Shown here: positions 1 through 7,341 of the stretch, one piece after another
Position numbering within the stretch: position 1 is the first letter of the stretch
How the letters are laid out: every line of letters starts with the position of its first letter
DNA from: Thermodesulfomicrobium sp. WS
Lineage (GTDB): Bacteria; Desulfobacterota; Desulfovibrionia; Desulfovibrionales; Desulfomicrobiaceae
Length of the DNA: 64,000 nucleotides
Reading direction: 5' to 3'
NCBI RefSeq assembly: GCF_027925145.1
Contig: NZ_AP027130.1
Coordinates: 992,001-1,056,000, forward strand
Notes under the pieces: model-generated
The model's input: only the letters and a program-made list of their open reading frames with translations
Databases searched by the model: none
What the model was told of the DNA's origin: nothing
Program-made: the position numbers and the translations under genes

Positions 1-485
1 TGGCGTTAGAGCCAGAAATCGCAGAGGCGTATGTGCAATTGGGAGGACTGGCCATGCATCGCGGCGATTTGGATACATGTTTGGAAATGAACAAAAAAGC
101 CGCGCAAATTCGTCCTCGTTTTGCTGTTCCTTGGGGAAACATTGGCTTCGTACACATGCAGCGCCAAGAGCCGGACAAGGCTGTCAAAGCATTGAAAAAA
201 GCATTGAGCCTGGACCCAAAGTTCATCCAGGCTCATACGACATTGGGGAGCGCCTATCTTGCTTTAGGGGATCCTGATGGTTGCATCATGCAATGTATGA
301 AGGCCATCGAAATCGAACCCATGTTTGGCCCGGCGTATAACAATATCGGTCTTGCCTATTTGGAAAAAGGCGAGGTGGAGAAGGCCGTCCCGTATTTTGA
401 AAAAGCATTGGAAACGGGATTTGAGGTGGAGTCGGCGGTGCTGGAGGAGATTGCCCCGTACCGTTCGGGCGCACAAAAACCATGA
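1..485 (+). CDS. TPR-repeat protein, C-terminal part (5' end outside window)
   Basis: The reading frame is open from the first bases of the window, so the gene starts upstream; what is visible is about 160 residues. It consists of tandem tetratricopeptide repeats of about 34 residues, with the typical pattern of small residues and a Pro near each repeat end (for example PDKAVKALKKALSLDPKF and GEVEKAVPYFEKALE). TPRs are protein-interaction scaffolds. No signal peptide can be judged because the N-terminus is missing. It lies directly upstream of dsrA on the same strand but is separated by about 160 bases that hold a promoter candidate, so it is probably transcribed separately. A specific partner cannot be inferred. 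Confidence 0.85.
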   Translation, partial: ALEPEIAEAYVQLGGLAMHRGDLDTCLEMNKKAAQIRPRFAVPWGNIGFVHMQRQEPDKAVKALKKALSLDPKFIQAHTTLGSAYLALGDPDGCIMQCMKAIEIEPMFGPAYNNIGLAYLEKGEVEKAVPYFEKALETGFEVESAVLEEIAPYRSGAQKP

Positions 486-501
486 AAAAAAGATTTTCTG
501 G

Positions 502-530
502 TTGACTTTTTTGGGACTTTGAACCATGCT
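502..530 (+). promoter_or_regulatory. Candidate sigma-70 promoter for dsrABD
   Basis: TTGACT (502-507) is followed after 17 bases by CATGCT (525-530). The -35 is good and the -10 only half matches consensus. It sits in the gap between the TPR gene and dsrA, about 110 bases before the dsrA start. An imperfect hairpin at 582-605 (arms GCGGGCTTG and CAAGTCCCGC, one bulge) lies in the resulting leader. Sequence-only call. Confidence 0.35.
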
Positions 531-643
531 TCACAAGCAGGTATGATTGAGTAACTGCTTGAAATCGTTGGTGAGAGGTTGGCGGGCTTGATGGCCAAGT
601 CCCGCAACACAAGTATCCGGTCTAATCTCAAGGAGGATGCGTA

Positions 644-1957
644 ATGCCTAAACACGAGACCCCGTTGCTGGATCAGCTGCAGAGCGGTCCCTGGCCGAGT
701 TTTGTGACGGACATCAAGGAGGAAGCTGAGCGCCGTCACAAAAACGAGCGGAATGTGGAATTTCAGGTTCCGGTAGATGTCTGTGACGACCTGCTCGGCT
801 TGCTGGAACTGTCGTACAATGACGGCACCACCCACTGGAAACACGGCGGTATCGTCGGCGTGTTCGGGTATGGTGGCGGTGTTATCGGTCGTTACTGCGA
901 CCAGCCCGAAAAGTTCCCGGGCGTGGCCCATTTCCACACGGTGCGCGTGGCGCAGCCTGCCGGCCTGTACTACACCTCCGAGTACCTGCGTCAGCTGTGC
1001 GACATCTGGGAGATGCGTGGCTCTGGCCTCACCAACATGCACGGCTCCACGGGTGACATCGTGCTCTTGGGCACCACCACGCCGCAGTTGGAAGAGATCT
1101 TCTTCGAACTCACCCATAAGATGAATACGGACTTGGGCGGCTCGGGCTCCAACCTGCGCACCCCCTCCTGCTGCTTGGGTGAGTCCCGCTGTGAGTGGGC
1201 CTGCTACGACACGCAGGAACTGTGCTACCAGATGACCATGGAATACCAGGACGAACTCCATCGTCCGGCCTTCCCCTACAAGTTCAAGTTCAAATTCGAT
1301 GGCTGCCCCAACTGCTGCGTGGCCTCCATCGCTCGTTCCGACATGGCCTTCATCGGCACCTGGCGGGATGAGATCCGCATCGACCAGGAAGCCGTGGCCG
1401 CGTACATCGGCGGCGAGCTGCAGCCCAATGCCGGCGCTCACTCGGGCCGCGACTGGGGTCCCTTCGACATCCAGAAGGAAGTCATTGACCTGTGTCCCAC
1501 CGAATGCATGTGGATCGAAGACGGCAAGCTCATGATCAATAATCGTGAGTGCACCCGCTGCATGCACTGCATCAACGTCATGCCCCGCGCTCTGCGCATC
1601 GGTAATGACCGCGGCCTGTCCATCCTCGTGGGCGCCAAGGCCCCCATCCTCGATGGCGCGCAGATGGGTTCGCTCCTCGTGCCCTTCGTCAAGGTGGAAG
1701 AGCCCTACGACGAGATCAAAGAGGTCATCGAGAACATCTGGGAATGGTGGATGGAAGAAGGCAAGAACCGTGAGCGCCTGGGCGAGCTCATCAAGCGTCA
1801 GGGTCTGGCCAAGGCCATTTCCGTCGTCGGCCTCAAGCCCATGCCGCAGCACGTGCAGGAACCCCGTCACAATCCGTACATCTTCTGGAAGGAAGAGGAC
1901 GTGCCGGGCGGTTGGGATCGCGACATTGCGGAATACCGCAAACACCATCAGAGATAA
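644..1957 (+). CDS. dsrA: Dissimilatory sulfite reductase, alpha subunit
   Basis: 437 residues, the usual DsrA length. With DsrB it forms the cytoplasmic alpha2beta2 siroheme enzyme that reduces sulfite in the last step of dissimilatory sulfate reduction. The siroheme-[4Fe-4S] ligand pattern is visible as C177-x5-C183 (CCLGESRC) and C221-x3-C225 (CPNCC). A ferredoxin-type insertion with CPTEC and CTRCMHC follows in the C-terminal half. A strong Shine-Dalgarno (AAGGAGG) stands 8 bases before the ATG. It is followed after 14 bases by dsrB and then dsrD, the canonical order in sulfate reducers. All key cysteines are present and nothing looks broken. Confidence 0.98.
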   Translation: MPKHETPLLDQLQSGPWPSFVTDIKEEAERRHKNERNVEFQVPVDVCDDLLGLLELSYNDGTTHWKHGGIVGVFGYGGGVIGRYCDQPEKFPGVAHFHTVRVAQPAGLYYTSEYLRQLCDIWEMRGSGLTNMHGSTGDIVLLGTTTPQLEEIFFELTHKMNTDLGGSGSNLRTPSCCLGESRCEWACYDTQELCYQMTMEYQDELHRPAFPYKFKFKFDGCPNCCVASIARSDMAFIGTWRDEIRIDQEAVAAYIGGELQPNAGAHSGRDWGPFDIQKEVIDLCPTECMWIEDGKLMINNRECTRCMHCINVMPRALRIGNDRGLSILVGAKAPILDGAQMGSLLVPFVKVEEPYDEIKEVIENIWEWWMEEGKNRERLGELIKRQGLAKAISVVGLKPMPQHVQEPRHNPYIFWKEEDVPGGWDRDIAEYRKHHQR

Positions 1958-1971
1958 GAAGGGGGTAGACA

Positions 1972-3132
1972 ATGGCTTTTGTTTCTTCCGGTTACAATCC
2001 CGAAAAGCCCTTGGAGAACCGCATTACCGATATCGGCCCGCGCCATTACAGCGACTTCCTTCCGCCGGTCATCGCCAAGAACAAGGGCAAATGGTTGTGG
2101 CATGAGATCATCGAGCCGGGCATTTTGATGCACAAGGCCGAAAGCGGCGACGAGGTCTACACCGTGCGTTGCGGCGCCGCCCGCTTGCTGTCCGTGGGCA
2201 TGATCCGCGAGATCTGCGATATCGCCGATAAGTTCTGCGGCGGCCACCTGCGTTTCACCACCCGGAACAACATCGAGTTCATGGTAGGGACGCTGGAAGA
2301 GGCCAAGAAACTCAAAGAGTACTTGAACAGCCAGAAGACCTCCACGGGCAACTATAAGTTCCCGGTGGGCGGCACCGGTGCTGGCATCACCAATATCGTG
2401 CACACCCAGGGTTGGGTGCACTGCCACACCCCGGCCACCGATGCCTCGGGCACGGTGAAGGTGGTGCTGGACGAGCTCTTCGAGGAATTCCAGCAGATGC
2501 GCCTGCCCGCGCAGGTGCGTATCGCCATGGCCTGCTGCCTCAATATGTGCGGCGCGGTGCACTGCTCGGACATTGCTATCCTGGGCTACCACCGCAAGCC
2601 TCCCATCATCGACCACGAGTGGCTGGACAACCTCTGTGAGATCCCGCTGGCCGTGGCCGCCTGCCCCGTGGGCGCTATCCGTCCCACCAAGAAAGAGATC
2701 GTCACGGAGAAGGGTGAGACCAAGACCGTCAACACCGTGGCCATCAAGACCGACCGTTGTATGTTCTGCGGTAACTGCTATACCATGTGCCCCTCCCTGC
2801 CCTTGGCGGACAAGGAAGGCGATGGTCTGGTCATCATGGCGGGTGGCAAGGTGTCCAACCGCATCAGCAATCCCAAGTTCTCCAAGGTGGTGGTGGCCTT
2901 CATTCCCAACGAGCCGCCCCGCTGGCCCACTTTGGCCAAGACCGTGCGCCAGATCCTGGAAGCCTACGCCAAGGATGCCCGCAAGTACGAGCGCCTGGGC
3001 GACTGGGCCGAGCGCATCGGCTGGGAGCGTTTCTTCGAGAAGACCGGTCTGGAGTTCTCCGAGCACATGATCGACGACTTCCGCGATCCGGCCTACTACA
3101 CCTGGCGTCAGACCACGAACTTCAAGTTCTAA
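1972..3132 (+). CDS. dsrB: Dissimilatory sulfite reductase, beta subunit
   Basis: 386 residues, normal for DsrB, the catalytic partner of DsrA. Visible motifs are [11 protein letters not shown] (residues 188-198), belonging to the siroheme/[4Fe-4S] region, and a ferredoxin-type cluster [12 protein letters not shown] (C263, C266, C269, C273) that carries a second [4Fe-4S] centre. An AGGGGG ribosome site precedes the ATG. It is co-transcribed with dsrA (14-base gap). Downstream, a GC-rich hairpin separates it from dsrD, which may set different mRNA levels or stability for the reductase and the small regulator. The family assignment is unambiguous; the presence of the DsrC-interacting C-terminus is inferred from family knowledge. 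Confidence 0.98.
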   Translation: MAFVSSGYNPEKPLENRITDIGPRHYSDFLPPVIAKNKGKWLWHEIIEPGILMHKAESGDEVYTVRCGAARLLSVGMIREICDIADKFCGGHLRFTTRNNIEFMVGTLEEAKKLKEYLNSQKTSTGNYKFPVGGTGAGITNIVHTQGWVHCHTPATDASGTVKVVLDELFEEFQQMRLPAQVRIAMACCLNMCGAVHCSDIAILGYHRKPPIIDHEWLDNLCEIPLAVAACPVGAIRPTKKEIVTEKGETKTVNTVAIKTDRCMFCGNCYTMCPSLPLADKEGDGLVIMAGGKVSNRISNPKFSKVVVAFIPNEPPRWPTLAKTVRQILEAYAKDARKYERLGDWAERIGWERFFEKTGLEFSEHMIDDFRDPAYYTWRQTTNFKF

Positions 3133-3148
3133 TTTGGTTTCTCTTCCT

Positions 3149-3173
3149 GGGGCTGGCCTTTGAGGCCGGCCCC
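3149..3173 (+). other. Intercistronic hairpin between dsrB and dsrD
   Basis: GGGGCTGGCC (3149-3158) pairs with GGCCGGCCCC (3164-3173) around a 5-base loop, with one G-U pair. No T-run follows, so it is more likely an RNA-stability element protecting the upstream dsrAB message than a full terminator; dsrD follows 22 bases later. Confidence 0.5.
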
Positions 3174-3195
3174 ACAGCTTCAAGCGAGGCGAGTT

Positions 3196-3438
3196 ATGTC
3201 GGAAAAAAGTCCCAAAGAGATTGTCGTCGAGTTCATGCAGTCCAAGGCCAAACAGAAATCCAAGTTCTACTTCAACGACCTGGCGGCCTTGTTCCCGGAC
3301 ATGAAGCAGCGCGATGCCAAGAAGCTCATCAACCAGTTGGTCAATGAAGGGGTCCTGGTGTACTGGTCCAGCGGCAGCACCACCATGTATGGGCTGCCGG
3401 GAACGGGCAAGCAGGCTGGAGCCGAAGGCGAGGAATAA
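3196..3438 (+). CDS. dsrD: DsrD, small winged-helix partner of dissimilatory sulfite reductase
   Basis: 80 residues, against about 78 in Desulfovibrio. The start was set at the ATG of MSEKSPKEIVVEF; the frame is open further upstream, but that would run into the dsrB-dsrD hairpin. The protein shows the winged-helix pattern with FYFNDLAALFP, RDAKKLINQLVNEG and a beta-wing YWSSGSTTMYGL. DsrD is found in sulfate reducers but not in sulfur oxidisers that run Dsr in reverse, so its presence supports a reductive pathway. It has been reported to stimulate DsrAB. The C-terminal tail is acidic and Gly-rich. Confidence 0.95.
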   Translation: MSEKSPKEIVVEFMQSKAKQKSKFYFNDLAALFPDMKQRDAKKLINQLVNEGVLVYWSSGSTTMYGLPGTGKQAGAEGEE

Positions 3439-3447
3439 CGTTCTCTC

Positions 3448-4875
3448 ATGAGCGAAGCATTGTCCTGCCCTCGGCTGCTCGTCGCCGGTTTGGGCGGCGG
3501 GTCCGGCAAGACAATGGTGAGTTTAGGCCTGGCTCGCGCCCTGCGTGAAGATGGCCTGATCGTCCAGACCTTCAAGAAGGGTCCAGATTATATCGATGCT
3601 CAATGGCTCTCGTTGGCCAGTGGGCAGCCGACATCCAATCTGGACCCTTTTTTACTCTCCCCCACCCAACTGCGCCAGGTGGTGGCGGCGCGGGCAGCAG
3701 GCAAAGATTTGCTTCTCGTGGAGGGCAATCGCGGCCTCTTTGACGGTAAAGACGTCCAGGGTTCCTGCTCGTCGGCGGAGCTGGCGCGGCTCCTCCAATG
3801 TCCGGTGGTGGTGGTGCTCGATTGCACCAAGGTGACCCGCACCATGGCCGCGGTGGTCTTGGGTTTGGTGCATTTTGATCCCCAGCTTGCCATCGGCGGG
3901 GTGATCCTCAACCGTACCGCCGGGTGTCGGCATCGGACCATCGTCCGTCAAAGCATCGAGACCTATACCGGTGTGCCGGTGCTCGGAGAACTTCCCAAAC
4001 TCAAGGACAACCCCATTCCGGAGCGGCACATGGGGCTTACCTCCCATGCCGAGTGGGGCACGGACGTCCTTGCTGCGGTGGCGGCCAGAGTGCGGGAGCA
4101 CGTGGACATTGCCGCCTGCCTGCGTTTGGCCCGATCCGCACCGCATCTTCCGTTGTCGTTCCAAGAAGCTGCGCCGCTTTTTGTGCCTCGCGCGCCCCGT
4201 GGGGTGCGTATCGGTGTGGCCTTGGACGCTGCCCTGTGGTTTTACTATCAGGAAAATATCGATGCCTTGCAGGCCGCAGGGGCGGAAGTCGTGCCGTTTA
4301 GTCTGTTGCGCGACCCGGAGCTTCCGCCCATGCATGCGCTCTATCTGGGTGGAGGTTTTCCGGAGACCTTGGCCCAAGGGCTGTCCGCCAACGTCTCCAT
4401 GCGCGAGAGCGTGCGCCGGGCCGTGGAGCGGGGCATGCCGGTGTATGCTGAATGCGGCGGCCTCATGTACTTGGGCCGGGAACTGCATTTTCAAGGGCAG
4501 ACATTCCCCATGAGTGGAGCGCTTCCTTTTGCCACTACCGTGTGCTCGCGGCCGCAGGGGCATGGATATGTGGCCGCCACCGTGACCGCTCCATCGCCGT
4601 TTTTTGCGCCTGGCACACAGTTGCTCGGCCACGAATTTCATTACTCTTGCTGCACGGATCTGCCCGGGGATGCCAACCTGGTCCTCCAGCTTGATCCCGG
4701 TGTGGGCATGGCCGCCGGCCGCGATGGCCTGGTGTGGCGCAATGTTTTTGCGTCGTATACCCACATCCATGCCGTGGGCGTGCCTGCATGGGCAGAGGCC
4801 ATGGTGGAGGCTGCCATGGCTTTTGCGGCGTGCCCGTCCGGAGGTCGCTTGGAGAATTTGCGGCGGGGGACTTGA
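3448..4875 (+). CDS. cbiA: CobB/CbiA-type glutamine amidotransferase (DsrN-like, probable siroheme amidase)
   Basis: 475 residues with the two-domain build of cobyrinate a,c-diamide synthase. An N-terminal ATP-binding dethiobiotin-synthetase-like domain carries the P-loop GLGGGSGKT (14-22), and a C-terminal class-I-like glutaminase domain has its nucleophile C336 in YAECGGLMYLG. The family amidates carboxylates on corrinoids using Gln and ATP. Its position nine bases after dsrD argues that here it amidates siroheme to siro(heme)amide, as proposed for DsrN in purple sulfur bacteria and known for the desulfoviridin prosthetic group. That link is inference; a role in B12 synthesis cannot be excluded from the sequence. 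Confidence 0.85.
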   Translation: MSEALSCPRLLVAGLGGGSGKTMVSLGLARALREDGLIVQTFKKGPDYIDAQWLSLASGQPTSNLDPFLLSPTQLRQVVAARAAGKDLLLVEGNRGLFDGKDVQGSCSSAELARLLQCPVVVVLDCTKVTRTMAAVVLGLVHFDPQLAIGGVILNRTAGCRHRTIVRQSIETYTGVPVLGELPKLKDNPIPERHMGLTSHAEWGTDVLAAVAARVREHVDIAACLRLARSAPHLPLSFQEAAPLFVPRAPRGVRIGVALDAALWFYYQENIDALQAAGAEVVPFSLLRDPELPPMHALYLGGGFPETLAQGLSANVSMRESVRRAVERGMPVYAECGGLMYLGRELHFQGQTFPMSGALPFATTVCSRPQGHGYVAATVTAPSPFFAPGTQLLGHEFHYSCCTDLPGDANLVLQLDPGVGMAAGRDGLVWRNVFASYTHIHAVGVPAWAEAMVEAAMAFAACPSGGRLENLRRGT

Positions 4876-4931
4876 CGTAAAGAGAATTATTCCTAAAAGA
4901 GGCTCATCCGAACATAACGAGGAGGAGCCTT

Positions 4932-5285
4932 ATGGGACAGCTGCGTCGCTTCAAAGATTTGGTCATTGATTGGGAAATGACGCCGGAAGATGCGGTGGCC
5001 TTGTATTTGGAATGGGGCAACAATGGATATCGGGGCGGCTACCAGAATGCCGTGCGCAGCAAGACGGACCACTCCAACTACTTTGTGGTCAACACCTGGA
5101 AGACTCCGCCCACAGTAACCTTGGTGCGTCGCAATTCCGATGGAGCCGAGGAGTTGGTGGAACTTCCCTTGCCGGATTCTTTGGCGCGGGATTTTGTCAC
5201 CAGCGTCCATGGGCATAAAGGGGTATACGGGGTCAACGAGCCCATCCGCCAGTGGTTGGAGCGAGAGATCTTTGGCCGCTCATAG
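4932..5285 (+). CDS. Small conserved-looking protein of the dsr locus, function unknown
   Basis: 117 residues, soluble, no signal peptide or membrane segment. I do not recognise a named family. The sequence has a Trp-rich, mixed-charge N-terminal half (DWEMTPEDAVALYLEWGNN), a Tyr/Gly stretch (GYRGGYQNA) and a basic-then-acidic middle. A very good ribosome site (GAGGAGG) precedes the ATG. It is the last gene before a strong terminator and 56 bases after cbiA, so it probably belongs to the dsrAB-dsrD-cbiA transcription unit. No Cys ligands are present, so an Fe-S or heme role is unlikely; a structural or regulatory role is only a guess. Confidence 0.75.
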   Translation: MGQLRRFKDLVIDWEMTPEDAVALYLEWGNNGYRGGYQNAVRSKTDHSNYFVVNTWKTPPTVTLVRRNSDGAEELVELPLPDSLARDFVTSVHGHKGVYGVNEPIRQWLEREIFGRS

Positions 5286-5315
5286 AGTCATTTCTCCATC
5301 TATCCACTATCCACC

Positions 5316-5342
5316 AAAAGCCGGAATGTTCCGGCTTTTTTT
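5316..5342 (+). terminator. Rho-independent terminator of the dsr operon
   Basis: AAAAGCCGGAA (5316-5326) and TTCCGGCTTTT form a perfect stem around a TG loop, followed by an unbroken run of T to 5342. It ends the transcription unit before the Cys-cluster gene. Confidence 0.93.
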
Positions 5343-5361
5343 ATGACGTTAAGGAGCCTTC

Positions 5362-5961
5362 ATGCGTTGCCTGCGTTGCGGTACGTGCTGCCGAAAAAAT
5401 GGTCCAACCTTGCGCGTTCAGGACCGGGAGTTGCTGCGTTCTGGAGCCATCCTGGTCGGGGATTTGGTGTGTGTGCGGCGCGGGGAATTGGCGTGGGATC
5501 CGCGCACTCGCGCATTGCAGTCGGTGGCTGGGGAAATGCTCAAGATCCGCGGCCAGGGTTCGGGCTGGACGTGTCTCTACTATGACGCCGAAAGGCGCGC
5601 CTGCACCCGCTATGCGGTGCGCCCGGTGGAATGCCGGGTGCTTTCCTGCGCGGACCCTGGTCCGCTTTTGGCGGTGATGAACGAGGCGCCCCTGACCCGC
5701 GACGCCATTATCCGTCCGGAGAGTGCTCTGGCCTTGATTGTTCAGGAGCACGAAGCGATCTACTCCGCAGGCCAGGCCGTGGAGTGGGCGCAGAACCCGA
5801 CGACTCTTGCCCTGGCGCACGATCTTGCCCGCCGGGAGGCGCAGTTTCGCGCTGTGCTTGCGGAGCGACTGGCTGTGGACGATGCCGCCTTGTGGCCGTA
5901 TTTGGGCAGACCACTCACGCAGATCGTTGAGGCGGTACGTCAAATAAGAAGACTTCGTTGA
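5362..5961 (+). CDS. YkgJ-type cysteine-cluster protein (putative metal-binding)
   Basis: 199 residues. The N-terminus MRCLRCGTCCRKNGPT has the closely spaced cysteines (C3, C6, C9, C10) of the YkgJ/CxxCxxCC family, with further cysteines in ACTRYAVRPVECRVLSC. Family members are thought to bind zinc or an Fe-S cluster; no reaction is established. An AAGGAG ribosome site is at 5350-5355, just past the dsr terminator, so a promoter must lie in or before the terminator region. It ends 54 bases before dnaJ and may be read through into the chaperone genes. Confidence 0.8.
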   Translation: MRCLRCGTCCRKNGPTLRVQDRELLRSGAILVGDLVCVRRGELAWDPRTRALQSVAGEMLKIRGQGSGWTCLYYDAERRACTRYAVRPVECRVLSCADPGPLLAVMNEAPLTRDAIIRPESALALIVQEHEAIYSAGQAVEWAQNPTTLALAHDLARREAQFRAVLAERLAVDDAALWPYLGRPLTQIVEAVRQIRRLR

Positions 5962-6015
5962 CAATTTTGTTGAAAATCTTATGAGGGGTCAAATCGGTTG
6001 TGCCAAGGAGCGCCT

Positions 6016-6993
6016 ATGGCTGTAGAGTACAAGGATTACTATAAACTCCTCGAGGTTCCACGCACGGCCTCTCAGGAAGATATCTCCCGTGCATTCAAAA
6101 AGCTGGCCCGCAAATATCATCCTGACCTCAATCCGGGAGACCCCAAGGCCGAGGCCAAGTTCAAGGAGATCAACGAAGCTTATGAGGTCTTGAAAGACCC
6201 GGAGAAGCGCAAGCTCTATGACTCGTTGGGGCCGGGTTGGAAGGAGGGACAGAACTTCCAGCCGCCGCCGGGTTTTGAAAACATCCGTTTCCACTCCAGG
6301 GGTTTTGGCGAGAGCGGTTTCGGCGGCTCGGGTTTTAGCGATTTCTTTGAGATGTTCTTCGGCGCCCCGGGCTTTGATGTGGGCGGCGCGGGCTTCCCGG
6401 GCGGCGCTTTTGGGGGACAGTTTGGTGCTCGTCGCGCCCGGGGGCAGGATGCCGAGGTCCCGCTGACGTTGACGTTGGAGGAAGCCTACCGTGGTGGCCC
6501 CAAGACCATCACCGTGCAGGAGCGCCAGGTGGGGCCGGACGGACGGTGGCATTGGGTCCCCCGCACCTTGAACGTCACCATCCCGAGCGGGGTGAAGGAC
6601 GGCGCCAAGATCCGCCTGGCAGGCCAGGGCGAGCCTGGGGTGGGCGGTGGTCCTGCGGGGGACTTGTACCTGCGGGTGGAGCTCGCCCCGCACCCGATGT
6701 TCAAGGTGGCAGGAAATGACGTTATCTATGACTTGCGTCTTGCCCCGTGGGAGGCGGTACTGGGAACGAGCGTGCGCGTGCCGACCCTGGATGGCGAGGT
6801 GGATCTCAAAGTGCCGCCGGGTATCAGCAGCGGCCAGAAGATCCGTATCCCCGGCCGGGGGCTGGGCACCAAAGGCCAGCGCGGGGATCAATTGGTGCGG
6901 GTGATGATCCGGTCGCCCAAGAATCTGAGTGCGCGCGAGCGCAGCCTGTGGGAAGAATTGGCGCGCACCTCGACATTTTCTCCGAGGACCTAG
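6016..6993 (+). CDS. cbpA: DnaJ-class co-chaperone of the CbpA type
   Basis: 325 residues. The J domain is at the N-terminus with the HPD motif in KYHPDLNPG, which stimulates DnaK ATPase. A Gly/Phe-rich linker follows (about residues 75-140, many GFG repeats), then the two beta-sandwich substrate-binding domains. The Cys-rich zinc domain of canonical DnaJ is absent, which makes it CbpA-like. The ATG at 6016 was chosen because AAGGAG stands seven bases upstream and the J domain begins immediately. It is followed nine bases later by the modulator gene cbpM and then clpB, forming a disaggregation module. Confidence 0.93.
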   Translation: MAVEYKDYYKLLEVPRTASQEDISRAFKKLARKYHPDLNPGDPKAEAKFKEINEAYEVLKDPEKRKLYDSLGPGWKEGQNFQPPPGFENIRFHSRGFGESGFGGSGFSDFFEMFFGAPGFDVGGAGFPGGAFGGQFGARRARGQDAEVPLTLTLEEAYRGGPKTITVQERQVGPDGRWHWVPRTLNVTIPSGVKDGAKIRLAGQGEPGVGGGPAGDLYLRVELAPHPMFKVAGNDVIYDLRLAPWEAVLGTSVRVPTLDGEVDLKVPPGISSGQKIRIPGRGLGTKGQRGDQLVRVMIRSPKNLSARERSLWEELARTSTFSPRT

Positions 6994-7002
6994 GAGGGCA
7001 GC

Positions 7003-7320
7003 ATGACCTTACTCCATACGTATACCGCCATGCCTGTAGCCTCGGACCGTATCGCCAAGATGGAGTTTTTGGAGCTTACGGGCATTGACGAGAAGGAACT
7101 CATGGAACTCATTCACATGGAGTGGATTTCACCCATTGTGACTGCCCAAGATGAGTGGTTGTTTTTGGTTCGCGACGTGCCGCGGGTTCGCAAATACGTC
7201 CGTCTCTGTGATGATTTCGAACTGTCTCCCATTGCCGGCACGATCATCGTCGATCTGTTGCAGCGCATTGCAACACTCGAACGCCGTATTCAGGAGCTCG
7301 ATGCCCTGACGGCACTATAA
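7003..7320 (+). CDS. cbpM: Chaperone modulator CbpM (MerR-like helical protein)
   Basis: 105 residues. The N-terminal half resembles a MerR-type winged-helix segment (SDRIAKMEFLELTGIDEKE, then WISP and DVPRVRKYVRL) and the C-terminal half is a helix with LLQRIATLERRIQELDAL. CbpM binds the J domain of CbpA and inhibits it. It sits between cbpA and clpB with a 9-base and a 21-base gap. Identification rests on size, helical pattern and neighbour; the sequence family is divergent. Confidence 0.85.
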   Translation: MTLLHTYTAMPVASDRIAKMEFLELTGIDEKELMELIHMEWISPIVTAQDEWLFLVRDVPRVRKYVRLCDDFELSPIAGTIIVDLLQRIATLERRIQELDALTAL

Positions 7321-7341
7321 AAGCAAACTGAGGAGGATCCT

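Noticed and set aside
356-1972. Long antisense open frame opposite dsrA
   Set aside because: Shadow of a high-GC coding sequence; dsrA on the other strand is certain.
5958-5986. TTGACA at 5958 as a promoter for cbpA
   Set aside because: No acceptable -10 at 16-18 bases and no sigma-32 pattern at the right spacing.
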